From Nocardia cyriacigeorgica (lineage in GTDB: Bacteria; Actinomycetota; Actinomycetes; Mycobacteriales; Mycobacteriaceae), in contig NZ_JARWNX010000040.1 in NCBI RefSeq assembly GCF_029868385.1, forward strand, positions 62,001 to 126,000: a stretch of 64,000 nt of DNA, written 5' to 3'. A program made the position numbers and the translations under genes. Every line of letters begins with the position of its first letter. The stretch's first letter is position 1. Positions 38,481 to 46,246 of the stretch are shown piece by piece. The notes beneath the pieces are model-generated. The model worked only from the letters and a program-made list of their open reading frames with translations, searched no databases and was not told the DNA's origin.

Positions 38481-38974
38481 TCACCGGGGTGTGCGGGCCT
38501 CGATCAGGAAGCGGGTCGAGTGGGCGATGAACGGTCCCTCGTGTTCGATCTTCTCGTGCAGGTCCCGCAGCCGCTCGCGATACTCGTCGACGGTGAATCC
38601 CGGCACCATCCAGATCACCTTGCGCAGGAAGTAGATCACGGCGCCGATATCGAAGAATTCCATGCGGAGACGTTCGAAGCGGACGTCGACGATGTGTAGA
38701 CCGGCGGCTTCGGCGGCGGCGCTCTCGTCGTCGGGATGACGTTTGCGGCGAACGGATTCGGGTTGCGTAGTTTCGGCGCCCCCGCCAGTACCTCACCGCC
38801 ACCGGTCTGGATGTCGAGCGCCGCGGTGGCCTCGGCCAGACGTGCGCTCATCGACCGCTGATACCCCCAGGACGGGCGCTGCTCGGTCGCGCGCCCCGCC
38901 AACCAGGTGAAGTCCCAGCCGTCGACCGATACCGATTCGGCCTCGGACACCAGGTCCTCGAATGTTCGCCCCAT
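38481..38974 (-). pseudogene. SAM-dependent methyltransferase with a large internal deletion
   Basis: The N-terminal part from ATG 38974 (FEDLVSEAESVSVDGWDFTWLAGR, SWGYQRSM, TAALDIQTGGGEVLAG) carries motif I of class I methyltransferases. The C-terminal part (HPDDESAAAEAAGLHIVDV, RMEFFDIGAVIYFLRKVIWMVPGF, HSTRFLIEA) is in another frame. The join lies near 38762-38772, where GAPKL runs straight into QPESVRRKRHP. About 100 residues with motifs II-III are missing. Certainly inactive unless the assembly is wrong. Confidence 0.8.
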
Positions 38975-39093
38975 GAGCGCATCATGCCCCCGCGGGTCGT
39001 GTCAGGCCAGCGAATTCTGGCCGCGTCCCGGTTCCCAGTAACCTCCCAGCCGGGACGCAGCCGGGCCCCAGCGGCGCCGGACAGCGTGGTGCC

Positions 39094-40347
39094 ATGACCG
39101 AAATCGTGGCCGTCGCCGAGACGGCGGAAAACACGGACACCTCGTCGGCGGCACCCGTGCTGGACGTGGTCGTCCCGGTATACAACGAAGAAACCGACCT
39201 CGGTGTCTGCGTGCGGCGGTTGCACCGATTCCTCGCGGCGGGATTTCCGTTTCCCGCTCGTATCACCATCGCCGACAACGCGAGTACCGATGCCACCCTG
39301 CAAGTCGCGCGGTTGCTGGCCGAGGAACTCGAGGACGTCGAGATCCTGCACCTGAGCGTGAAGGGGCGTGGACGGGCGCTGCGGGCGGCATGGGAGCGTT
39401 CCGATGCCGAGGTGGTGGCCTATATGGACGTCGACCTGTCCACCGACCTGAACGCGTTGCTCCCGCTGGTGGCGCCGCTGGTCTCCGGCCATTCCGATCT
39501 GGCCATCGGCACCCGCCTCGACGCCGCGTCGAGGGTGGTGCGCGGACCGAAACGTGAAGTCATCTCACGCTGCTACAACCTGCTGTTGAAAGCTTCACTG
39601 CGGGCCCGTTTCTCGGATGCGCAGTGCGGTTTCAAAGCGATCAGGGCCGAGGTGGCGCGCGAGCTGCTACCGCTGGTCCGCGACGGTGAATGGTTCTTCG
39701 ACACCGAACTGCTCGTGATCGCCGAACGCGCCGGGTTGCGCATTCACGAGGTGCCGGTGGACTGGATCGACGATCCCGACAGTCGCGTCGACCTCATTGA
39801 TACCGCGCGCAAGGATCTGCTCGGTATCTGGCGGCTCGGCCGCGAACTCGCCACCGGCGCACTGCCGTTGCCGGAATTGCGCCGCGCTGTCGGCCGTGAA
39901 CCGCTGGTGCCGGGTGTGCCGCTGGGCATGGTGGGGCAGCTGGTGCGGTTCGCGATCATCGGTGTCGGCTCGACGCTGGCCTACATGGTGCTGTATCTGC
40001 TGTTGCAGCCGTTGACGGGCGCGCAGATCGCGAATTTCGTCGCGCTGGTGCTGACCGCGATCGCCAATACCGCCGCCAACCGGGCGTTCACATTCGGTGT
40101 GCGCGGGACGACGGGAATCCTCACTCACCAATTCCAAGGGCTGCTGATCTTCGCTTTCGGTTTGCTGGTGACCAGCGGCTCGCTGTTCGCGCTGCATCGC
40201 TGGGCGCCGGGCGCGCCCGTTCAGCTCGAACTGTTCGTCCTGGTCGGCGCGAATCTGGTGGCGACGTTGATGCGGTTCGTCGGACTGCGCTGGATATTCC
40301 GCGACCCGGCGACGCGTCCCGGTGTCCGGAAGGAAGTGCTCCGATGA
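39094..40347 (+). CDS. Bifunctional glycosyltransferase family 2 / GtrA membrane protein
   Basis: 417 residues. N-terminal GT2 domain (residues about 20-250): VVVPVYNEETDLG, ITIADNASTDATL, VKGRGRALRAAW, YMDVDLSTDLN (D-x-D metal site) and GEWFFDTELLVIAERAG. C-terminal GtrA domain with four membrane helices (LVRFAIIGVGSTLAYMVLYL, IANFVALVLTAIANTAANR). Such enzymes load a sugar onto polyprenyl phosphate and flip it. The ATG of the next gene overlaps the stop by 4 bp (ATGA), so donor and consumer glycosyltransferases are coupled (inference). Confidence 0.9.
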   Translation: MTEIVAVAETAENTDTSSAAPVLDVVVPVYNEETDLGVCVRRLHRFLAAGFPFPARITIADNASTDATLQVARLLAEELEDVEILHLSVKGRGRALRAAWERSDAEVVAYMDVDLSTDLNALLPLVAPLVSGHSDLAIGTRLDAASRVVRGPKREVISRCYNLLLKASLRARFSDAQCGFKAIRAEVARELLPLVRDGEWFFDTELLVIAERAGLRIHEVPVDWIDDPDSRVDLIDTARKDLLGIWRLGRELATGALPLPELRRAVGREPLVPGVPLGMVGQLVRFAIIGVGSTLAYMVLYLLLQPLTGAQIANFVALVLTAIANTAANRAFTFGVRGTTGILTHQFQGLLIFAFGLLVTSGSLFALHRWAPGAPVQLELFVLVGANLVATLMRFVGLRWIFRDPATRPGVRKEVLR

Positions 40348-42584
40348 CTGTCACCGCGATCGCGCCCCCGACAGCCGCCTCCACCTCGCCCACCCGGCGC
40401 CATCGCTGGGAGTATCCGGCGCTCGCGGTGCTGCTGCTCGGCACCGGTCTCGGCTACCTGTACAACCTCGGCGCCAACGGCTGGGCCAACTCGTTCTATT
40501 CGGCCGCGGTGCAGGCGGGTTCGGTGTCCTGGAAGGCGTTCTTCTTCGGTTCCTCCGATGCCGCGAACTCGATCACCGTGGACAAACCGCCGGGGTCGCT
40601 GTGGTTGATGGAGCTGTCGGTGCGGCTGTTCGGGCTGAACAGCTGGAGCATGCTGGTACCGCAGGTGCTGCTCGGCGTCGCCACGGTGGCGCTGGTCTGG
40701 GCGACGATGCGGCGCTCCTTCGGCGCGCCCGCCGGACTCATCGCCGGACTGGCGCTGGCCGTCACTCCGGTCGCGGCGCTGATGTTCCGGTTCAACAATC
40801 CCGATGCGCTGCTGGTGTTCCTGATGGTCGCCGCGGCCTGGGCGATGCTGCGTGCGGTGGCGGACGGACGATGGCGCTGGCTGGTGCTCACCGGCGCGTT
40901 CATCGGATTCGGATTTCTGGCCAAACAACTGCAAGTGCTACTGGTGGTGCCCGCGTTGGCGCTGACCTATCTGATCGCGGGCCCGCCGCGATGGGGTAAA
41001 CGCATCATCCAACTGTTCGCCGCCGGGGCCGCGATGGTGGTGGCGGCGGGCTGGTGGCTGCTGGCGGTGGAGCTGTGGCCGGAATCGGAACGGCCGTGGA
41101 TCGGTGGCTCACAGCACAATTCGATCCTGGAACTGACCATGGGCTACAACGGGCTCGGCCGCCTCAACGGCAACGAGACCGGAAGCGTCGGCCCCGGCGG
41201 TGAACTGCCACCCGGCGGCAACGGTATGTGGGGGAGCACCGGGATCGGCCGGATGTTCGATGCCGCACAGGGCGGGCAGATCGCATGGCTGCTCCCCGCC
41301 GCCCTGGTGGCATTGGTGGCCGGGCTGCTGCTGCGCGGTCGCGCTATCCGCACCGACCGCCAGCGCGCCGCGCTGATCCTGTGGGGTGGATGGTTGCTCG
41401 TCACCGGTCTGGTGTTCAGCTTCATGGCGGGAATTTTCCATCAGTACTACACGGTGGCGCTGGCACCAGCGATCGCGGCATTGGTCGGCATCGGCGCGCA
41501 GATGTCGTGGCGCAACCGCTCCCGGTGGTGGGTGCGGGCGTGCACGGCGGCGGCCATCGGCCTGACCACCGCGACGGCGTGGATGCTGTTGTCGCGCAGT
41601 GCCGATTTCCTGCCGTGGTTGCGGTGGGCGGTGCTCGTGGCGGGCGTGCTTGCGACGGTCGCGACGCTGATTCCGATGCCGACGAAACCGGCGGTGGGCG
41701 CGGCCGTGCTGGCGGGGATCGTCGCCTTGTCGGGACCGGCGGCCTACACCGTGGATACGGTGAATTCGGCGCACGCCGGGCCGATTCCGACCGCGGGGCC
41801 GGAAACCGGTGGCATGGGCGGCCCCGGTGGGATGCGTTCCGGAGGAGGTGGGCAGTTGGGCCCACCTGGGATCTCGCGGGGGGACGGGGCAGCGCCATTT
41901 CCCACCGATGACACATCGTCTGGGCAAACTCCGGACGAGGGCGCGCAGAGCGGTCAACGTTCGGACGCCGGTGGATCGACCGGGCAACGTCCGGCCGATG
42001 GCATATCGCCCGAACAACTTCCGGCCGACGGTGCACGGGGCGGGCAACTCCCGGCCGGTGGTACACCGACCGGGTCGCCTCCGAGTGGCGGGGGCGTCCC
42101 GGCCGATGGGGCACAGATCGGGCAGCCACCGACTGACGGTGCGCAAACCGGGGGCCTCCCGGCCGGTGGCGCACCGACCGGGCAACCCTCCGGCCGTGAC
42201 GGATTCGGTGGTATGGGTGGTCCAGGTGGCGGTGTGATGGGTGCGAGCGAACCGGGCGACGAGCTGGTAGCCCTGCTCGAGGAGAACGGCGCGAGCTACA
42301 CCTGGGTGGCGGCGACGGTGAGTTCCAACAGTGCCGCCGGATACCAGCTGGCGACCGAACTGCCGGTGATGCCGATCGGCGGCTTCAACGGCAGCGATCC
42401 CGCGCCGACGCTGGAACAGTTCCAGCAGTACGTGGCCGAGGGCAGGATCCACTACTTCCTCGGCGGCAACCGCGGCGGACCGAACGCCGCGGATGCGGAA
42501 GGCTCACGCATCACCGCATGGGTCGAGGCGAACTTCACCGCTACCGAGGTGGATGGTGTGACGGTTTACGACCTCACTGCCTGA
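40344..42584 (+). CDS. Glycosyltransferase family 39 (ArnT/PMT-like) with extracytoplasmic repeat region
   Basis: 746 residues. The N-terminal 470 residues are a GT39 membrane domain: YNLGANGWANSFYSAAV, ANSITVDKPPGSLWLM (catalytic acidic residue in the first loop), FRFNNPDALLVFL and FHQYYTVALAPAIAAL. Residues about 485-630 are Gly/Pro/Gln-rich with a 10-residue repeat, followed by a compact C-terminal domain (ENGASYTWVAATVSSNSAAGYQL, IHYFLGGNRGG). Family members move a sugar from polyprenyl phosphate to proteins or glycolipids outside the membrane. Coupled to the GT2-GtrA gene, which would make the lipid-linked sugar. Confidence 0.88.
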   Translation: MTVTAIAPPTAASTSPTRRHRWEYPALAVLLLGTGLGYLYNLGANGWANSFYSAAVQAGSVSWKAFFFGSSDAANSITVDKPPGSLWLMELSVRLFGLNSWSMLVPQVLLGVATVALVWATMRRSFGAPAGLIAGLALAVTPVAALMFRFNNPDALLVFLMVAAAWAMLRAVADGRWRWLVLTGAFIGFGFLAKQLQVLLVVPALALTYLIAGPPRWGKRIIQLFAAGAAMVVAAGWWLLAVELWPESERPWIGGSQHNSILELTMGYNGLGRLNGNETGSVGPGGELPPGGNGMWGSTGIGRMFDAAQGGQIAWLLPAALVALVAGLLLRGRAIRTDRQRAALILWGGWLLVTGLVFSFMAGIFHQYYTVALAPAIAALVGIGAQMSWRNRSRWWVRACTAAAIGLTTATAWMLLSRSADFLPWLRWAVLVAGVLATVATLIPMPTKPAVGAAVLAGIVALSGPAAYTVDTVNSAHAGPIPTAGPETGGMGGPGGMRSGGGGQLGPPGISRGDGAAPFPTDDTSSGQTPDEGAQSGQRSDAGGSTGQRPADGISPEQLPADGARGGQLPAGGTPTGSPPSGGGVPADGAQIGQPPTDGAQTGGLPAGGAPTGQPSGRDGFGGMGGPGGGVMGASEPGDELVALLEENGASYTWVAATVSSNSAAGYQLATELPVMPIGGFNGSDPAPTLEQFQQYVAEGRIHYFLGGNRGGPNAADAEGSRITAWVEANFTATEVDGVTVYDLTA
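41916..42192 (+). repeat. Degenerate 30-bp tandem repeat inside the GT39 gene
   Basis: About nine units of 10 codons, of the type PADGAxxGQL: PDEGAQSGQR, SDAGGSTGQR, PADGISPEQL, PADGARGGQL, PAGGTPTGSP, PADGAQIGQP, PTDGAQTGGL, PAGGAPTGQP. One unit is shortened. Such arrays change copy number by slippage. Confidence 0.8.
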
Positions 42585-42592
42585 CGAGGAAC

Positions 42593-42625
42593 GAACGGCT
42601 CGGCTCACCTGGAGCCGAGCCGTTC
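42593..42625 (+). terminator. Strong hairpin terminator after the GT39 gene
   Basis: GAACGGCTCGGCTC (42593-42606), loop ACCTG, and GAGCCGAGCCGTTC (42612-42625) form a perfect 14-bp stem eight bases after the stop codon. No T run follows. Confidence 0.8.
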
Positions 42626-42839
42626 ATCGCGTCCGGGTTGTGCGGGTGCACGATGCCGGGCCGAACTCCTCATCGTGCGGGTGGGCCTGGTGCACAGGTC
42701 CGATACGCATGCGCTCGCCCACCTCGACGAGGACGCGCGTGGAGCGGGCGATGAAACCCGTGAGCAGGGACTATCGACCGGCCGACCCGATCCGGGCATC
42801 GCTCGAGGAACGGATCGCGAAGCAGAATCCACACCACCC

Positions 42840-42868
42840 TTGCGTGTACGTATACATCTACGTATAGT
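42840..42868 (+). promoter_or_regulatory. Promoter for the DUF4097 gene
   Basis: TTGCGT (42840-42845) and TATAGT (42863-42868) are separated by 17 bp, ideal for a housekeeping-type promoter. Operator copy 1 (42847-42866) covers its spacer and most of the -10 box. Confidence 0.55.
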
Positions 42869-42914
42869 CGGTGCCAGCCGCTCGTTATACGTAGATGTAT
42901 ACGTATAACGAGCG
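42847..42914 (+). promoter_or_regulatory. Double inverted operator: two 20-bp sites and a 36-bp palindrome
   Basis: The 20-mer TACGTATACATCTACGTATA at 42847-42866 recurs exactly, in inverted orientation, at 42886-42905. The second site is the core of a longer palindrome: CGCTCGTTATACGTA (42879-42893), spacer GATGTA, and TACGTATAACGAGCG (42900-42914), with perfect 15-bp arms. The sequence is AT-rich against a GC-rich background. A tetrameric or paired dimeric repressor is the natural reader. Of the remaining 42626-42839 stretch nothing coding could be supported. Confidence 0.75.
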
Positions 42915-42945
42915 GATGGATGAACGACAACCGAGGAGTGCCGCA

Positions 42946-43590
42946 ATGACCACGTTCCAGACCCCCGAGCCGATCGCCATCACCGTCGACGTGCTGTGCG
43001 GTGACATCACCGTGCACGCCTCCGACCGCACTGACACCGTGGTCGAGATCCGCCCCACCGACGCCGCCAAGAAAGACGATGTGCGCGCCGCCGAGCAGAT
43101 CCGGGTCGACCTCGTGGCCGGAAAGCTGACGGTCACCTCGCCGCGCGGCTGGCACAACTACACCCCGTTCGGGGCGAAATCCGGCTCGATCGTGGTGACC
43201 ATCGAGGCGCCCACCGGCTCCCGGCTCGACGCGGACATCGCGGCTGGCAGGCTGCTCGGCACCGGTGAACTCGGCCAATGCGATCTGAAGACCTCCGCCG
43301 GTGACATCACGGTCGAACGTCCCCGCGGCTCGGTGACGGCGAAAACCGATATGGGCAGTATCCGGATCGGCGAGGCCGCGCGCGGGGTGCTGAACCTGGA
43401 GACCTCCATGGGCAACCTCGAGGTCGGGATCCGTCCGGGAAGCGCGGCGCGGCTGAAGACGAAAGCGCTGTACGGCTCCGTGCAGAACCTGATGGACCCC
43501 GTCGACAAGCCGCAACGGGACGAGGACGTCGTCGAGGTGTTCGCGCGCAACTCCTACGGCAACGTCATCGTCCAGCACGCCACCGTCTGA
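42946..43590 (+). CDS. DUF4097 family beta-strand repeat protein
   Basis: 214 residues, almost all beta-strand: EPIAITVDVLCGDITVHASD, VDLVAGKLTVTSPRG, SIVVTIEAPTGSRLDADIAAG, DLKTSAGDITVERPRGSVTAKTDMGSI, LNLETSMGNLEVGI. This is the DUF4097 (adhesin-like beta-helix) family, function unknown, often controlled by a small regulator next door; none is found here. ATG 42946 has GAGGAG upstream and the frame before it overlaps the operator. The double operator at 42847-42914 implies tight control. Confidence 0.85.
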   Translation: MTTFQTPEPIAITVDVLCGDITVHASDRTDTVVEIRPTDAAKKDDVRAAEQIRVDLVAGKLTVTSPRGWHNYTPFGAKSGSIVVTIEAPTGSRLDADIAAGRLLGTGELGQCDLKTSAGDITVERPRGSVTAKTDMGSIRIGEAARGVLNLETSMGNLEVGIRPGSAARLKTKALYGSVQNLMDPVDKPQRDEDVVEVFARNSYGNVIVQHATV

Positions 43591-43605
43591 TATCCGGCGA
43601 TCACC

Positions 43606-43638
43606 CGGCTGCTCGGCGGCATCTCAGCCGAGCAGCCG
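43606..43638 (+). terminator. Hairpin between convergent DUF4097 and response-regulator genes
   Basis: CGGCTGCTCGGC (43606-43617) pairs perfectly with GCCGAGCAGCCG (43627-43638) across a 9-nt loop. The right arm lies in the last codons of the response-regulator gene, so the structure may end transcription from both sides. Confidence 0.55.
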
Positions 43639-44259
43639 CTGCTCGGTGGCCACCGCGACCGCCGCCGCCCTGGTGTCCACGCCGAGTTTCGCGTAGATAC
43701 GGCCCAGGTGGGTCTTCACGGTGGCTTCGCTGATGTGCAGGGCGCGGGCGATCTCACGATTGCCGAGGCCATGGGCGAGCTGAGCGAGGATATCGGATTC
43801 GCGGGCGGTCAGACCTGGCCGCGGATCGCGCATGCGGGCCATGACCCGGTTGGCCACCGGCGCCGACAACGCGGTGCGTCCGGCCGCTGCGGTGCGGATG
43901 GCGGCGAAGAGTTCCTCGGGCGGTTCGGCTTTCAGCAGATAGCCGGTGGCGCCCGCGGCGATGGCGCGGGTGATGTCGGCATCGGTGTCGAAGGTGGTGA
44001 GTACCAGCACATGTGGGCGCGGCGCGGGCAGCGCGGTGATACGGCGGGTGGCCTCCACACCGTCGACATCGCCGCCGAGCTGCAAATCCATCAGGACGAC
44101 GTCGGGGTGCAGCGCACCGGCCAGGGTCACCACCTCGGCGCCGCTGCCCGCCTCACCGACCACGTCGATATCGGAGGCGCTGTCCAGCAGCGCCCGCAGA
44201 CCGGCCCGGACCACCACATGGTCATCGCAGATCAGCAGGCGCACGGTCGGATTCGTCAT
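43624..44259 (-). CDS. NarL/LuxR-type response regulator (SenR-like)
   Basis: 211 residues. Receiver domain: LLICDDHVVVRAGL (acidic pocket), phospho-acceptor Asp in DVVLMDLQLGG, LVLTTFD and YLLKAEPPEEL (conserved Lys). The C-terminal LuxR HTH is GLTARESDILAQLAHGLGNREIA, ISEATVKTHLGRIYAKLG. It partners the histidine kinase immediately upstream (4-bp overlap). The HbpS-like gene next to them suggests the haem/redox-sensing SenS-SenR family described in Streptomyces, in which SenR activates genes for haem uptake and antioxidant defence. Confidence 0.9.
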   Translation of the reverse strand: MTNPTVRLLICDDHVVVRAGLRALLDSASDIDVVGEAGSGAEVVTLAGALHPDVVLMDLQLGGDVDGVEATRRITALPAPRPHVLVLTTFDTDADITRAIAAGATGYLLKAEPPEELFAAIRTAAAGRTALSAPVANRVMARMRDPRPGLTARESDILAQLAHGLGNREIARALHISEATVKTHLGRIYAKLGVDTRAAAVAVATEQRLLG

Positions 44260-45467
44260 GCTCGCTCCAAGGGGATCGCGGCCGAGAGTACGGCGCCTTC
44301 ACCGGGCGCGGACTCGATGGTCAGGGTGCCACCGAGTTGCTGTAGACGGGCCCGGATGGCTGGCAGCCCGTAACCGCGGCTACTGCCGGAGCCGGCGGGT
44401 GCGGCGGGGTCGAATCCGCGGCCGTCGTCGGCAATGTCGAGCAGGAGCTGATCGTCGAGGTAGGCGAGGGTCACGGTGGCGGTGCGGGCCGCGGCGTGCT
44501 CGCGGACATTGGCCAACGCCCCCTGGGCGATACGGAGCACGGTGGCCTCGATCCGACCCGGTAGCCGCACCGGCGGGCCGTCGATGACGCAGCGCACCGC
44601 GAGTTCCTCGGAGCTCTCCCGATCGGCCAGTGTCCGCAGTGCGGCGTCCAGCGATCCGGTGGCGGCGAGATCGGCCGGTGCCAGATCGTGCACGAAACGG
44701 CGGGCCTCGGCGAGATTCTGCTCGGCGATGGTGGCGGCGGTGCGCACATGTGCGCGGGCCCGCTCGGCATCGCTGTCCCAGATCCGGTCGGCGGCCTGTA
44801 GCAGCATGCGCTGACTGGACAGTCCCTGCGCCAGGGTGTCGTGGATGTCGGCGGCCAGCCGTTGCCGTTCGGCCAGCGTGCCTTCGCGGCGTTCGGTGGC
44901 GGCCAGTTCCTGTCTGGTACGCAGCAGATCATCGATGAGCCCGGCCTGGCGCACGGTCTGACGGCGCATCTGCACGAACAATGCCGTGGTCACCGCCGCC
45001 ACCGCGGGCGGGGCAAGCAGCAGATTCGGATCACCCCACCCGGCCAGCCGCACCTGGGTGAGGACCACGAGCCCGGTGAGCACCACCACCAGACCGATCG
45101 CGACGCGCGTCGGCAGGATACGGAAACCGGTGTACAGCAATGGCACCGCGCACCACGCGAAGCTGGGTGCGAGCACCACGAGTACCGCCCAGCAGGCGAC
45201 CAGCAGCGCGAACCATACGGTCCCGCGATTCCCGCGCGGTGCGCCGACCACGTAGAGCAGCGCGAGCAGACCCGAGAGCGCCAGCACCCAGCCGGACTGG
45301 GGACTGCCGGGATGGCGGATCAGGAACCGCGCCAGCGACGCACCCAGCAACACATAGAACGTCGCGTGCATGACGATGGCGAGCACCCGTTCCTCGCCCT
45401 GATCCGCAGGGGAAACCTCCGGCACCGCCACCTCCTCGATCGCGTCGAACTGGGCAAACACGTCCAT
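44256..45467 (-). CDS. Sensor histidine kinase (HisKA_3 type, SenS-like)
   Basis: 403 residues. Five or six hydrophobic segments at residues about 30-170 form the sensor part (VMHATFYVLLGASLARFLI, GWVLALSGLLALLYVVGAP, LVVVLTGLVVLTQVRLAGW). The phospho-acceptor His is in RLAADIHDTLAQGLSSQ. ATP-binding boxes: NVREHAAART, DDGRGFDP and GYGLPAIRARLQQLGG. ATG 45467 (MDVFAQFDAIEEV) is the likely start. Divergent from, and 166 bp away from, the HbpS-like gene, the order known for hbpS-senS-senR. Confidence 0.9.
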   Translation of the reverse strand: MDVFAQFDAIEEVAVPEVSPADQGEERVLAIVMHATFYVLLGASLARFLIRHPGSPQSGWVLALSGLLALLYVVGAPRGNRGTVWFALLVACWAVLVVLAPSFAWCAVPLLYTGFRILPTRVAIGLVVVLTGLVVLTQVRLAGWGDPNLLLAPPAVAAVTTALFVQMRRQTVRQAGLIDDLLRTRQELAATERREGTLAERQRLAADIHDTLAQGLSSQRMLLQAADRIWDSDAERARAHVRTAATIAEQNLAEARRFVHDLAPADLAATGSLDAALRTLADRESSEELAVRCVIDGPPVRLPGRIEATVLRIAQGALANVREHAAARTATVTLAYLDDQLLLDIADDGRGFDPAAPAGSGSSRGYGLPAIRARLQQLGGTLTIESAPGEGAVLSAAIPLERA

Positions 45468-45633
45468 TCTGCCGTGCGGGACGCGGCGGCGGGTCAACCG
45501 ATCGGATGACCCGTCGGTCGGCCGATCGCCTCGGCAGACCGAGCCGCGGAGCCGATGGCAAACCTCCGGCCGACGCCGAGGATCGAAGGTGAACCGAATG
45601 GCGACCGCCGTTCACCGAGACGAGGAGAACCCC

Positions 45634-46209
45634 ATGAACTCGCGCAGCACCCGCACCTCCGTGGCCACCCGCACCCGGATCGCCATCGGTGGTGTCGCCG
45701 TCGCGGCCATCGCCGCGGGCACCATCGGCATCGTCTCGGTGAACGCCGATTCCCCGGAGCAGGTGGCCGTTGCCCCCGTCTCGGTGAACGCCGCCGCGGG
45801 CAACACCACCCAGAGCACCCACCTCACCATCGACGCCGCGACCGAAGCCGCCCAGGCCGCACTCGACGCCGCCCGCAAGGACAACCAGCGCATCAGCGTC
45901 GCCGTGGTGGATCGCAACGGCAACACCCTGGTGACGCTGCGCGGTGACGGGGCGGGCCCACAGTCCTACGAGTCGGCCGAGAAGAAGGCCTACACCGCCG
46001 TGTCCTGGAACGCCCCCACCTCGGAGCTGGCCGGGCGCCTGAACTCCGCACCGCAACTGGCCGATATCCCCGGCACCCTCTTCCTCGGCGGTGGCGCTCC
46101 GGTGGTCGTGGACGGCGCCCCGATCGCGGGCATCGGCGTCGCGGGTGCGCCGAGCGGTGACCTGGACGAGAAGTTCGCCCAGGTCGGCGCCGCCACGCTG
46201 CGCGACTGA
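45634..46209 (+). CDS. HbpS-like secreted haem-binding protein (GlcG/HbpS family)
   Basis: 191 residues. An N-terminal export signal (RIAIGGVAVAAIAAGTIGIV, residues about 15-35) precedes the GlcG/HbpS domain: LTIDAATEAAQAALDAARK, ISVAVVDRNGNTLVTLRGDGA, YESAEKKAYTAVSW, IPGTLFLGGGAPVVVDGAPI and GIGVAGAPSGDLDEKFAQ. Known: Streptomyces reticuli HbpS is an extracellular haem- and iron-binding octamer that modulates the SenS kinase under oxidative stress. Its place beside a matching kinase and regulator supports the same role. GAGGAGA before ATG 45634. Confidence 0.85.
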   Translation: MNSRSTRTSVATRTRIAIGGVAVAAIAAGTIGIVSVNADSPEQVAVAPVSVNAAAGNTTQSTHLTIDAATEAAQAALDAARKDNQRISVAVVDRNGNTLVTLRGDGAGPQSYESAEKKAYTAVSWNAPTSELAGRLNSAPQLADIPGTLFLGGGAPVVVDGAPIAGIGVAGAPSGDLDEKFAQVGAATLRD

Positions 46210-46246
46210 CGATCCCGGCGCTGTCGAGCGGGAGCAGTACCTCGAT

